Assembly: GCA_035610835.1 (NCBI GenBank)
Contig: CM069448.1
Coordinates: 33,241,652 to 33,305,651 of the forward strand
From: Ophiura sarsii
Lineage: Eukaryota > Echinodermata > Ophiuroidea > Amphilepidida > Ophiuridae
Length of the DNA: 64,000 nucleotides
Direction of reading: 5' to 3'
The translations under genes were made by a program, and so were the position numbers. Positions 12,637 through 23,583 of the stretch are shown piece after piece (position 1 is the stretch's first letter; the number at the start of each line of letters is the position of its first letter). Below the pieces are notes generated by a model. That model saw nothing but the letters and a program-made list of their open reading frames with translations, was not told where the DNA came from and did no database searches.

Positions 12637-12784
12637 CTTAAGAATGTAAATCCTGTACCAACTACTACTAGTATTCATTTTCGATGTTAAATAGCAAGTG
12701 AACTTCTACTGAACTCTATTCCGGTAAGAAACCTCACTATTGAAGATAAGGGAGCATTTGTGTTTCTTTTGACGTCATGATTCA

Positions 12785-13206
12785 TCAACACCTAACACTA
12801 GCATCTTCGCTGTGTTGACAGTTATGGGTTCCCCACCCGATATGTGTACACTGCCCCAAATGGCTCTCAGCTCCAGTGCATTCCACGTTGTCCAACCAAA
12901 TGGTACCTGTTCCTTGTCCAAATGCAGCACTACTCAGAGGAACTCCATTCCCATTCCCAAGACCTAGTTGTCGACATACTACCAACGCTTGTCCTGCAGC
13001 CCAAATATCATCGCAAACTGTTCCCCAAACTCCATTATGAAACACTTCCACGCGTCCCTCGTTGTTATTCTGGCCGCCTACTAAACGTATCGTATCTTGA
13101 CAAGTGTCGCCGAAGTACCGGGCTGTACACGTGCAGACGTATAGGGCGATACCATCATCACATATTCCAGCATTTAAGCAAGGGTTGGGGATGCACTCGT
13201 CGATAT
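12785..13206 (-). CDS. terminal exon: EGF repeat 7 plus SRCR domain and stop
   Basis: The exon starts after the acceptor TGCATTTCAG and ends at TGA (12787-12785). It encodes a calcium-binding-type EGF ([10 protein letters not shown].., six Cys) followed directly by one complete scavenger receptor cysteine-rich domain, about 100 residues. SRCR landmarks are [48 protein letters not shown] and DASVRC. The domain has only six Cys; C1 and C4 of eight-Cys group B domains are Asn and Leu here. The protein ends right after the last SRCR Cys with no membrane anchor, so it is predicted to be secreted. Such SRCR proteins bind polyanionic or microbial ligands; ligand unknown here. The 422-nt length fits a phase-1 start. 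Confidence 0.9.
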
Positions 13207-14690
13207 CTGAAATGCACAATTTGGAAAATGTTTGTGTACTTATTCTCCACCTATGTACATTAAGGTCAGATCATAGTCAACTGATCGACACAGCATCTTT
13301 AAACCCCATATCACAGGGAAGGGTGACTAAAGTTGCTAAAAAATAACAACTATAAAGACTAAGGTTACCTAAAATGCGTAATACTCCCATTAGAACATTG
13401 TGAAGTTGCAGGTAGTTGCCAACAATACGCAACATTTTCTGACGCTATTACGTAAAATGTTGCTGTTAGTTTGCCCAAAAGCGCTCGCGTTGACTCAAAC
13501 TGCCGTATAGACGTTATTCATAATTGGCGCATTTACGTCAAAAGAGGACCGTGCTATCCAACTGAGCATGCTCAGAGCAATCAGTGCTCAGAAAACGAGG
13601 CTAACGATGTAGCTGAGACGAGAGTGATGTAGTTTTTCAAAGTGGTGAACTTTGCACTAATCATAAAAAATGCTTCATACTTCTGAGTTGTTCAATATTT
13701 GACCTTATTACATTCGTGTAATAAGATTGAACGTATACACTATCTATTCCACTAGTTTGAAATGAAATGTTTGCTGGTAACCGACACTATCTAGGAAAAT
13801 GTAGAAGTTCACAGTTCATTACATTGCAGTAAAAGTACGAGATTGTATGATTATCGAGTATGTCTCCCTCTTTAGACATTAAATCGCCAATTATGAATAA
13901 CGTCTATATCCAAAATATAATCGCAAAATTATCCAAAATCTTTGAAGTGATGTCAACTTTGGGCAATTTTCACGTCTGTAGGAAATTTGATCATGGTAAT
14001 TTTGTATTATTAATTAACCATTTGTTGGGCATTTTAATACCAACTGTTGCTTAATTTGTGAATTGTTTTCATTACATATTGAACATTTATATATATCAAC
14101 ACGGGGTAGGCAAAAATTGGGAATTCTGGGCGATGCAGTAGAGCTACATACATTACTAACCGGTAACTTGTAATGGGAATTCTGGGCGATGCAGCAGAGC
14201 TACATACACCACTCCCTCTCGGTAGTGGATCTGTAATTTTTTTAACATGTTATTTAACTATAAACATAATATCTTACATCTCTTATCATTGGTGTTTTTT
14301 ATTGTGATTCTTTTATTAAAACAGGCATAGCTCCTGATATAATTGATCGATTTCATTGATTCCTTTTGTCATATGAGCGGAATAAGTTGCTCTTTGAAAA
14401 CGTGCCTCATTGGTTTGTAAAATTTGTTTGGTACATTTTTAAACAAATATTCATTCTCGATCAACTTCTTTTTGACTCGCCCTGTATATGTTGTATACAA
14501 CCGTTCTGAGAAGATCCATCACGGACGCAATTAGAATCGAGAATATTAAGCAACAGTTGATCAATAAAAACCACATAAGTAAATCTTAACATATATATAA
14601 GTTGCGGGATTGCCTGAGACAAATACTCAACAGTTGCCCAATTGAAATAATTAACGCAATGTTTTAGCAACAAAATGAGTTTTGACCGGG
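13207..14690. other. intron with repeat fragments
   Basis: Intron between the terminal exon and EGF6. The block 14100-14300 is a copy of 21895-22160; both contain two tandem modules with GGAATTCTGGGCGATGCAG and GAGCTACATACA. No further EGF or SRCR exon was found on the minus strand. Confidence 0.6.
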
Positions 14691-14697
14691 GTTTCCC

Positions 14698-14862
14698 CAA
14701 CTTGTTACTAAATTGTTTTGCTCAACGTTGGGTAGTTTTTACTTTTATACAACACCTAGATTTCTACATATGTTGAATAAAATTTAATCAACCCTTTACC
14801 CAACAGATGATTAAACGCAATTAAGCAACGTATTTTGCTCAACATATTTAGCAGTGTATACA
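14698..14862. repeat. dispersed short repeat, copy 2
   Basis: Second copy of the repeat at the left end of the window (27-195), lying in the intron about 10 bp from the EGF6 donor. High identity indicates recent dispersal. Confidence 0.75.
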
Positions 14863-14871
14863 TAAATTTAC

Positions 14872-14985
14872 CATTTTGACAGATGTCTCCTTCATATCCG
14901 GCCAGACAAGTACAGGTAAACGCTCCAATAGTGTTTTGACATGTCCCAACATTCTCACATGGGTTGGTATCACATTCGTTGATAT
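14872..14985 (-). CDS. EGF repeat 6 exon
   Basis: A 114-nt symmetric phase 1-1 exon with acceptor CTCTCAG and donor ATG|GTAAAT. It encodes a 38-residue calcium-binding EGF: INECDTNPCENVGTC.., six Cys, the D-x-N-E-C calcium ligand start and the hydroxylation motif C-x-N-x4-F-x-C. It is nearly identical to EGF5 at 15457-15570, and the neighbouring intron sequence is duplicated too, so it arose by recent exon duplication. Confidence 0.92.
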
Positions 14986-15456
14986 CTGAGAGAAATTGTA
15001 TATAGTTGTTTGTGATGCAGTGGATAAAGGTCAATGAACCGAGGTTTGCGTTGACATTGGAGTGTAAGTTATTGAGGGTACATTAAGTGATTTTAAAAAC
15101 ATGTTTTTTGGGGCTGGACTTGTTAAAATGTCTATCACAAACAAGCTATGTTCATCACAAATAGAAACATTAAGAAATATCAAGTTTACTACACAAAGTT
15201 GTGTATCGGGAAAAACACGTAAATATGATATTCTGAACTTCCTAAAATTGTAAACAAAATCAGAAAGATTCTTAAGTTTCGGCTTCCTCGAGCTCTGTGA
15301 GCCTGAAATATACCGATCAGTTTGATTGGATACCCCATATTCTTCATTCTGAAAATGAGTTAGAAACGAATAGGAAGGTTGCAGATATTTAAAGACAGGC
15401 TTCATCGGTAAATGCGGAAAGCTGATTATTATAGTTGGCCTCTTGCATAACTTTAC

Positions 15457-15570
15457 CATTTTGACACGAGTCTCCTTCATATCCGACAAGACAAGTACAG
15501 GTGAACGCTCCAATAGTGTTTTGACAAGTGCCACTATTCTCACATGGGTTGTTATCACATTCGTTGATAT
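15457..15570 (-). CDS. EGF repeat 5 exon
   Basis: A 114-nt phase 1-1 exon with donor ATG|GTAAAG. It encodes INECDNNPCENSGTC.. with six Cys and an intact calcium-binding pattern. It differs from EGF6 at only a few residues (N/T, S/V, V/A, S/I). An ORF spanning it in another frame is a shadow. Confidence 0.92.
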
Positions 15571-15615
15571 CTGAAAGAAAATAGTTGTCTGTGATGTGTG
15601 ATACAGTGGATAATA

Positions 15616-16722
15616 CTGAAAACTTAAACTCCTCAGGCACAGGCTGGACTAACTTTAAACTAGTCGAGCAGGCTAGTCAAGCCTGCTGGACTAGCTTAAT
15701 CTAGTCAAGCCTGCTGGATAGGTTATGGCCGACTTGACTAGCTTAAGGTTAGTCCGGCTCAGCCTGACTAGCTTGTTTAGTTCTACTGGACTAGTCAGTG
15801 GCTGGACTAGCTTGTGTTAGTCAAGCTGGAGCATTGCTTGACTAGCTTTACGTTAGTCGCTCGACTAGCTTGATGTTAGTCCGTCCTTAGCTGGACTAGT
15901 TTAGGGTAGTCGCATTGCTGGACTAGCTTAACGTTAGTCAAGGCACTGAGATGCAATTTTAATGTTCTTTATATCAGCTTTAATTCTTATATTATACAGG
16001 TGGACTTATCAAGAACACCACTCAATTGTTTAAATCTTCTTCATGCTGACTATTTACTCTCTAAATGTAAAAGAGTGAGAACAGAAATACTCTAACACAG
16101 GAGTAAAATTATTTTTAATCTAAAAGAGTAAAAAATAACTCTATAGAGAGTGATTTATCCAATTCTCATGTCACTCACTCACCGAGTGATAAAATTTAAA
16201 CAAGAATAAATTAATTATTCACTCCGATTCATAGATTGATATTCTCTGTCCATTGCATTTATCGGAATTAAACACCTCTATTATCATATTCTGCTAACAT
16301 TACATACAACCAATATCAAAGAATAAAAGCTAGTCGAGCGACTTACGTAAAGCTAGTCCAGCAATGCTGGACTAGGCTAAAGCTAGTCAAGATGGACACC
16401 ATTTGGACTGACTTAAAGCTAGTCGAGCGCCTAGCATAAATTAGTCCAGCTTAGGACGGACTAACATGCGACTAACGTAAAGCTAGTCTAGCAATGCTGG
16501 ACAAGGCTGAAGCTAGTCAAGATAGGCACCATCTGGACTAACTTGAAGCTAGTCGAGCGGCTAGCCTAAACTAGTCCAGCTTTGGACGGACTAACATCAA
16601 GCTAGTCGAGCGACTAACGTAAAGCTAGTCCAGCAATGCTGGACTAGGCTAAAGCTAGTCAAGATGGGCACCATCTGGACTAGCTTTAAGTTAGTCAAGC
16701 TGACCAGTTTAGGTTTTCAGCG
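15616..16722. mobile_element. palindrome-cluster insertion, CTAGTC family
   Basis: About 1.1 kb made of alternating inverted short words (GCTGGACTAGCTT.., AAGCTAGTCCAGC) in two blocks (15640-15950, 16330-16720). They flank a middle segment with many ACTCT/AGAGT words. The ends are inverted: ACTGAAAACTTAAACT on the left and the complement of GCTGAAAACCTAAACT on the right. The duplicated intron at 15003-15060 runs through the same site without this sequence, showing that it is an insertion younger than the EGF5/6 duplication. No coding capacity. Confidence 0.75.
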
Positions 16723-17271
16723 AAATGGCAATAAACCGAGGTTTGCGTTACCACTGGGTCAGTTTTAACTGGTCAGTTATTAAAGGTACATTCAGTGGTT
16801 TAAGACACGTTTTTTGTGAACCTGTTAATATTTCGATCACAATTACAAAATACATTAAGAAATAGCATGTTTACTTCAAACAGTATTCAAATTGATATTC
16901 TAAACTTCCTGAAATTAACAAAATATCAGAGTTTTCTTCTTTTTGAAAATAAAAATTATAAATGAATAGGAAGGTTGCAGGCATTAGAATTCCGGCTTGG
17001 CTTTGATTAACAGATTTCTATTTTCAAACGACTCAACAAGGGACTATTTTTGTAGAAACATGAGGGCGCTTTCTCCAAAGTGCCTTATATAATGTGAGAG
17101 GAGTTGCGATACATCCCCTACAACGAAATGAAATAGAGGAGTACTACAGATGACGATGAAAAGGACCGACTTTGCCTGCTTCATTTTGTATTTAACGTAT
17201 TGAAACAAAACTATATTTGTTCATTGCATTATGTATAGATGCGTATTCCCATATTTAATCGAAGTAATTAC
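16723..17271. other. duplicated intron sequence
   Basis: 16723-17010 is homologous to 15030-15430, sharing ACCGAGGTTTGCGTT, GGTACATT and AATAGGAAGGTTGCAG. It is the intron part of the tandem EGF-exon duplication. No exon was found in it. Confidence 0.65.
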
Positions 17272-17385
17272 CATTTTGGCACGTGATTCCATCGTATCCA
17301 ATCAAACATGTACAGTTAAACGCTCCAACATTGTCGTGACATGTCCCGCCATTTTCGCATGGGGTAGACTCACACTCGTCGATAT
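17272..17385 (-). CDS. EGF repeat 4 exon
   Basis: A 114-nt phase 1-1 exon, too short to stand out as an ORF. It encodes IDECESTPCENGGTCHDN.. ending ..LIGYDGITCQN, with six Cys, the calcium-binding D-I-D-E-C start and C-x-D-x4-F-x-C. Acceptor TTTCAG, donor ATG|GTAATT. It belongs to the same secreted EGF/SRCR protein. Confidence 0.9.
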
Positions 17386-18227
17386 CTGAAAGACAAAACA
17401 AATTCGTATTACTTAAAAGCAGTTACTCTCAAATAACGGAATTGGACAAGACACAGGGAATGTGATAGATAGCTGGTCGGCTATTGCTGAGAGGATTTAT
17501 TCCTTAAATTCGTAAATAGTTCGTCTTAGCAGAACAACCGACAAGCGATTGAAAATTAAATGGGCACTTGAGAAAGAACCAAAAAACCGCGGGACTTGGA
17601 AGACGGCCTCTGATTGGCTCATCGACCGGTAGTCATGACACGTCACTTCCGTTTCATGTAAATGAGTAAATGAGTTCGATCGAGAGTGCACTCTATCAAA
17701 CTTAATTAAATGAGTAATTCGTGTTTTTATGAAAAAAAATCATTAAAAGGCTCTTTAAAGACAGGGTTCCTAGAGTACAGACATCTGAGGTTCGCCTTCA
17801 TCGACGGATCCTAATACTGTAACATTCTTTCAAGCGATCACTGAACTGGGTCAGACTTCTAAAGGTCCATGCTACGAATCCTACATTGGGGAAACAGGAC
17901 GTCTGATGTCACGTTCTTTAAAGGTCACGAACGTCAGATCGGGTCATAGTCTAAACAGTTGACGAAAGTTGACGAAAGTTGACGAAAGTTGACGAAAGTT
18001 GACGAAAGTTGACGAAAGTTGTAGCAACAACTGAGCAATACATGTATTTATTTTTATTTTGTGCCGAGAAGAAAAGCTGAATTTGTTTATCATATACTAC
18101 CAACACAGATGAACTTTCATGACATGCTATTAATACAACGAAGTCTTTGACAAATGTTACTTGATAGTTCGCCCGAGATAAGGCCTTCGGTTTGGTAATA
18201 TAATAGCTAAAGTGATCACTCGCTTAC
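17386..18227. other. intron with decamer microsatellite
   Basis: Contains six tandem GACGAAAGTT decamers at 17961-18020. A patch at 17600 holds GATTGGCT as at 8448. No exon is supported; the ORF at 17497-17691 has no domain. Confidence 0.6.
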
Positions 18228-18341
18228 CATTTTCACACACTATGCCGTCGAATCCAATCATACAGGTGCAACTGAATGATCCTATACCCCCATGGCATGA
18301 TCCACCATTCTGACACGGACTGGGCTCACATTCGTTGATAT
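18228..18341 (-). CDS. EGF repeat 3 exon
   Basis: A 114-nt phase 1-1 exon with donor ATG|GTAAGC and acceptor TTTCAG. It encodes [18 protein letters not shown].. ending ..[11 protein letters not shown] with six Cys. The hydroxylation-site Asn/Asp is Gly here (C-H-G-G), so calcium binding may be weaker than in EGF4-6. Confidence 0.9.
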
Positions 18342-18499
18342 CTGAAATTAATGTTAAGATAGAGAGCGGGGTAAATAGAAAATGTTATCAATAGTACAGG
18401 ACATCATAGTCGACCGATGGAGAGAAATATCATCAATAGTAGAAGACCGGTTGCTACATTAGTGGGTGACTCTATAATGTTAGCTGTTTAAATGTTGGC

Positions 18500-18975
18500 A
18501 CATGTTGAACTTCGAATTCGGGGCAAATAAACACGAGTGCTGGGTTATACATAGTCCACTTCGTAGACCCTTATTCAATTCCTTGTCACTGTGACGAAAA
18601 ACACCCTCTGAATGGACGACGTACGTATGAGAACTCAGCTCACTGCGCCTCACCAAAAGCCTTTCCCATTCGAGAACCAAAACCACTTCCACTTCTCCAG
18701 GTGAGATCGGTAAATGGGAGCGGTCACGATAAGTGAGCCCCTCTTCCCGTAATGCCCTAGCATTTATGGAGCGGTAGTAAAGTGAGCCCTCGTACGTCGC
18801 AAAGCCAGAGAGCTGTTCATATTGTGACAAGGAAAACAGATTATAGAAATTGGTAATAAAATGGTTGAACGTTATTGCATGCCCTTGATGGATGAATCTT
18901 CCAGAGGCCACAGAATAAAACGTGTGTAAGAAATTCTTCATCCTTACTAGTTCAGTAAATTGTTTAAGCTAATGA
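18500..18975. repeat. interspersed repeat shared with the right end of the window
   Basis: The segment 18770-18975 is highly similar to 63750-63995 (shared GAGCCCTCGTACG, TTCATATTGTGACAAGG, AAATTCTTCATCCTTA). It overlaps a 153-codon minus-strand ORF at 18480-18941. The corresponding copy at 63.7 kb is not open in that frame and no family is recognisable, so the ORF is treated as repeat-derived. Confidence 0.55.
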
Positions 18976-18991
18976 CTAAAATAATACTTAC

Positions 18992-19102
18992 ATTGACACA
19001 TGTCACCGGTGTATCCAAACTGACATGTACAACTAAAAGCTGCGATACCGTCGGTGCATGTCCCATTATTCTGACATGGATTGGATTCACACTCGTTGAT
19101 AT
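18992..19102 (-). CDS. EGF repeat 2 exon
   Basis: A 111-nt phase 1-1 exon, one codon shorter than the others, with a consensus donor CAAT|GTAAGT. It encodes [18 protein letters not shown].. ending ..[10 protein letters not shown] with six Cys. Confidence 0.9.
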
Positions 19103-20024
19103 CTGAAATAATTATATATTATTTATATTTCAACCAGTATATGTGTTGTGAATAACACTTCGCAGCAAGTTTTAGATCTGCAGAAAATGCAGGAAAGAAT
19201 CCAGAGATTTGGACTGGAATGATAGTTTTTTATTCAACAATTAAATTATTCTAGACATGGTTGGCGAATTAATAGTGCAATTCCAGACTTTGTTTCCTGG
19301 CAACAATCTGATATTACATTTAGCCTTATTCACTGTACACTCATTATCAGAGATTGCTAGAAATCCATCTCATACTTAATATTATGATCATCATATATTC
19401 GTCGATGGTATTACATAGTGACGTATAGTGTGTACACGATTGTTATTATATAGCTCGTTTGTACACGAGATCAATGTTGAAATACAATATTTAAAAAGAA
19501 AGCGGTTATTCATCACAAAAACCACCAACGTTTATGTAATACCACCGACGAGTATGTTGGCAAAAATATGAATGACACATTTTTTTAAAACAAAAATCTT
19601 AGAATGTTCATGTTTTCTGTGGCAAATGTGTTTAGAAAATGCTAAAAAGTGACCCTCTCGAAGAAGTGGGAAATCCGCTGTCTGGAATAGCCAAAATGCG
19701 TTTTATATACATGTAGGCCTATATATTCAAAATAAATCCATGTATAAACTGATGACGATACAAGAGACTCTATCCCCGCAGCAAATCTGAGATAACCGTC
19801 ACAACTTGACCCAACCCACCCGATGTGATATCCTTCTTGAATTTCAGACCTCAAAGTTACATAAACATTCTGTGTGGTGTCATTTTTATAATTTCAAAAC
19901 ATAAAATGTGGTATAATTTAAAAGATACACGAATTATCAAACAACATTTCTACTTTGATATACAATGGTCACTATTTTTAAAAATATGTCAAAACACAAA
20001 AATTAGGCTTGAAAAGAAACTTAC
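19103..20024. other. intron, no exon seen
   Basis: AT-rich intron. The ORF at 19642-19854 lacks domain features. Confidence 0.5.
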
Positions 20025-20138
20025 TGTGTTGGCACATTTCTCCGTCATATCCAGCTGAACATGTACAGATAAACGATCCAATGGCGTCTTCACATATTCC
20101 ACCGTTCAAACAAGGGTTAGAATCACATTCATTGCGAT
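20025..20138 (-). CDS. EGF repeat 1 exon
   Basis: A 114-nt phase 1-1 exon with acceptor TTGTCAG and donor CACA|GTAAGT. It encodes RNECDSNPCLNGGICEDA.. ending ..SAGYDGEMCQH with six Cys. The first calcium ligand Asp is replaced: the codon formed across the upstream junction is TAT (Tyr), and Ile is Arg. This EGF may have a changed calcium site. Confidence 0.9.
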
Positions 20139-20618
20139 CTGACAATAACACAATGATTGAAGAACAAACAACGTTAAACACATAGAACAATGTTAAAATA
20201 AAATGAAGAAATAAAATAGTTCATACACGAACACAAATGTTAGATAAACTCTTAGTAAACCAAGGTTATACAATACATTACTGTATACAATGAAATGGTA
20301 TAATTCATCATAACATGAAGCATACTTGTGAAAAAAATACATTAACTGATTAATATATGTTGTAGGATGACGCAGTTTCTTTAAAAAAAAAGAACACTTC
20401 AAATGCCAAGAGTAAACTGTTAAATGTTTTAGTGCAGATAAGTATTCAAACTTTTGGCCTCAAACTGAAGACATCAAGTACATATGCTATGTGCAGGACT
20501 GGAGGGGACCACACATCGCGGACATCGCTCAAGCCCAGCACGTCAGTAAGCAAATGCTTATACGAGTACATTTCAAATTATTTTGGTTTCCCTATGATAT
20601 CGATTTACAAAAACTTAC
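20139..20618. other. intron, no exon seen
   Basis: AT-rich intron of 480 bp. Short ORFs only, on both strands. Confidence 0.5.
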
Positions 20619-20909
20619 AACAATAATCAGTCCTGTTTAACAGCTTATCCAGTTCTGCCTGTATCCAATTTGATGGTAACGTCAGCGGTGTAGGGTCATC
20701 TGTAAACCACCACATAGATTCCGGGACTCTTGTTCGATTAGTAGTACAGTATTGTTCCGGGTCATCTACCGTTATAGGTACATTAGAGACCGCCATTACT
20801 AGGATGCAAAGGCACCTCTCATTGAATGGCACCGACCACCTCAACCGACCACCTTCAGTAGGATCAGCCCTCTCTTGCAATAGACAAACATGGCCGTATA
20901 CGGAAAAAA
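20619..20909 (-). CDS. N-terminal exon of the EGF/SRCR protein, unknown fold
   Basis: A 291-nt phase 1-1 exon between acceptor TTTCCAACAG and donor TGTT|GTAAGT. It encodes about 97 residues beginning FSVYGHVCLLQERADP, passing FNERCLCILVMAVSNVP and ending NRTDYC. It has five Cys and two N-glycosylation sequons (NRT). I recognise no domain. The upstream ORF to 20982 is intronic read-through, because the acceptor is good and the phase matches. It would follow the signal peptide directly. Joining the 41884-41926 exon gives V-F-S-V-Y-G after the signal core. Confidence 0.7.
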
Positions 20910-21894
20910 CTGTTGGAAAATCAGACAACATAAAGGATAATATAATGAAATAAGGTCGGCAATAAAAGTCAAACAAAACCATGATAGGCCTTTGAACACC
21001 CCTATACTTTTCAACGCCCCATGGAAGTATGTATAAACATTCAGGAAAAATTACGGAGAACCCGGCTTCATTTCTTCTGAAGTATTACGATATAATCCAA
21101 TTAATATACGGTATATTGTACAAATAAGAAGAAACGCATTTCAGGGTGGAAATTCGTTACAAGTAATGTTTTAAAACGAGTGTGCGAGAATACAGAATGA
21201 TTGGGACTCAGGACTGGGTATTCTATGAATGTTTCGTAGTTCGTACCATGTCTTCTATTGGAATTTCATATTTTGTCATATTAGAAAATGTGATGAGTAG
21301 ATATACCATTTTCAATCAAATGACTGTTTTTTTAAGTTTGCAAATGGAACTTGTTTGCCATTCTGTTTAATGGATATGATAACTACAAATGTGTCACTAC
21401 CGTGACTGATAATTGAAATTCGTTTAAGCGTAATTAAATAAATTACATGGTAAGGTTGATTTCACACAGGCATTGTACCTAAAGTCTGTAAAACCAACCT
21501 TGCCCTGTGGTCAGGCAATTCATTGCAGGGTAAGGTTGATTTCACACAGGCATTTTACCTTAAGTCTGTGAAAACCAACCGTGCTTATACAAATATCGGC
21601 TTGACTTGTCTTTTTACAACATGCCCTTGTATTTCCCCATCGACCAAATGAAGTTTATAGTTGAGTATTTGGAAACGCATAGCCCTTCACTCTTAAAACG
21701 ATGTTGTTGTTGTCAACCGTAATGTTAAATCACAGGTACCGTTAACCATAATGTCAGTAAAAAACGGTAAAATACTGGCAATCTGAATGCCAGTTGTCAA
21801 CCGTGATGTAAAATCACAGGTACCGTTAATATTTATATTTTAGTAAAAAAACGGTAAAATACTGGCAATCTCAATGCCAGTTGTCAACCGTGAT
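20910..21894. repeat. intron with small hairpin duplications
   Basis: At 21450-21580 a roughly 65-bp module occurs twice. Each copy forms a hairpin between GGTTGATTTCACACAG and CTGTGAAAACCAACC. The block 21700-21900 carries two copies of GTCAACCGT..AAATCACAGGTACCG. No coding sequence. Confidence 0.55.
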
Positions 21895-22160
21895 ATAAAC
21901 ACGGGGTGGGCAAATAATAGGAATTCTGGGCGATGCAGCAGAGCTACAAACATCACTTCCTCTCGGTAGTGAACCAATAACTTGTATTTGGAATTCTGGG
22001 CGATGCAGCAGAGCTACATACATCATTACCGATCTGTAACTTTTATTAACATGTTATTAAACTAAAGAAAGAAGATATGCAACTCTCCTTGTCAACTCTC
22101 CTTGACGAAAGAAGATATGCAACTCTCCTTGTTATTAAACTAGATAATATATCTTATACA
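21895..22160. repeat. dispersed repeat with paired GGAATTCTGGGCGATGCAG modules
   Basis: Copy of 14100-14300. Two tandem modules of about 62-75 bp contain GGAATTCTGGGCGATGCAG and GAGCTACA, followed by AACATGTTATT. Confidence 0.65.
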
Positions 22161-22199
22161 TCTCTTATCATTGGTATTTTTAATGTGGTTGGGCAAACG

Positions 22200-22745
22200 T
22201 TGGCTGTATATTTATATACAAAATACCGTTAAAATAAGAAACCACGGTAGTAACCGTTACTTTGACGGTAAATTAAATTACGGTCAACGTAAAATCACAG
22301 CAATTCTTACAGTTCCAATGTTAAATAGCCGATATTTATTTTAACCTGTAAAATCACTGCAGAGAGTATTATTATCCCGTTATTTTACAGTAAAATGTAT
22401 AAAAACGCTTATCTATCGTATATTTATATGCAAAATACCGTTAAAATAAGAAACCGCGGTAGTCACCGTTACTTTGACGGTAAATTAAATTACGGTCGAC
22501 GTAAAATCACAGCAATTCTTACAGTTTCGATGTTAAATAATAGATATTTTTTGTGCCCTGTAAAATCACTGCAGAGAGTAATATTATTCCGTTATTTTAC
22601 AGTAAAATGTATTAATACGCCAATAAATCGTATTTTTATATATGAAATACCGTTAAAATACGAAACCACGGTAGTTACCGTTACTTTGACGATAACATAA
22701 ATTACGGTCAACGTAAATTTACAGACATTTCTTACAGTGTACGCA
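22200..22745. repeat. tandem repeat of about 211 bp, 2.5 units
   Basis: AAATACCGTTAAAATA recurs at about 22221, 22432 and 22645. Each unit also carries CGGTA..ACCGTTACTTTGACG and CTGCAGAGAGTA. The third unit is partial. Probably an eroded DNA transposon or satellite; the ORF at 22395-22700 is inside it and not a gene. Confidence 0.7.
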
Positions 22746-23583
22746 GTCTAATTACATTATATTTGAGGTCTTTCGTCCGAGGTGGTCCTGACTTCATCAG
22801 GACTAATGAGGTAAAAATAAGAAGCATGCGTTTATAATATACCCGTGCATCTGTTTAACTGACTGACCTGTACACTCATTGGTTGACTGAGACGTGTTTA
22901 TACATACACACTAACATTTTATTTTATTTTGGACCAAAAGTATTCCAGGTATACAGTATCCATCTTAAAGATATTTCAATACATTTGGATTAAACACATA
23001 TCACGCCTTCATGTGATTTTGAGCTAAGGCCTAAAAAAGAAGGTTGGATTGCCCTTTCACCTCAAATAATATTTTGGTCGGTAGGTCGATTTGTTAAATT
23101 TTTCTTTTTTTAGATGCCAAAGAATGCCCGAATCACACTGGAAGGATTTTTATTTACATTTCTTCATTTTCAAAGTACAAAACAGGACCTTAGATGACCC
23201 ATATTTGACACATAATAACCCAAATAATACACCTTGACCCACACCAAAGGAATGGTAACTCATAACCCAAGATCCTATACTAAATTATTTAATTAATAAA
23301 AAGCATGATTTTTGAGGACCGTTTTCTGCGTAAAAATAAACATAAAGCAACAGCATCTAAATTGAGTACATCGTGTACATTTTGTTAATTAAAATATGGC
23401 ATTACAAGTTTCGCTTATCACATGATTGATATAACATTAGAAATATCTATTTGTGAGATAGGCTTTTACGACGGGTATTCATAATATAAGTTTTTACCGG
23501 TCACTGATTTCTAAAGATCGTTTGACGCTGTAACGAACTTGAGCAGGGTATATAATGGTTCATTGCGGACCTGGCTGAAACAA
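22746..23583. other. region downstream of the Penelope GIY-YIG ORF
   Basis: Contains a short hairpin GTCCTGA..TCAGGAC at 22785-22805 and otherwise AT-rich unique sequence. It may include the 3' untranslated part of the Penelope-like element on the minus strand. The element's end could not be fixed. Confidence 0.35.

Noticed and set aside
12844..13263. Plus-strand ORFs opposite the SRCR exon
   Set aside because: They are antisense shadows of the strongly supported EGF/SRCR exon with no domain of their own.
15031..15558. 175-codon minus ORF
   Set aside because: It runs out of frame through EGF5 and intron sequence; the true EGF5 frame has proper splice sites.
18480..18941. 153-codon minus ORF as an extra exon of the EGF/SRCR gene
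   Set aside because: Part of it recurs at 63.7 kb in a repeat where that frame is not open, and it has no extracellular domain pattern.
22778..22820. Second hammerhead ribozyme on the minus strand (CTGATGA..CGAAAG)
   Set aside because: The first stem II pair would be A-C, no GTC-type cleavage site is positioned correctly and the segment prefers a simple hairpin GTCCTGA/TCAGGAC. A similar CTGAAGA..CGAAAG at 32985-33025 fails for the same reason.
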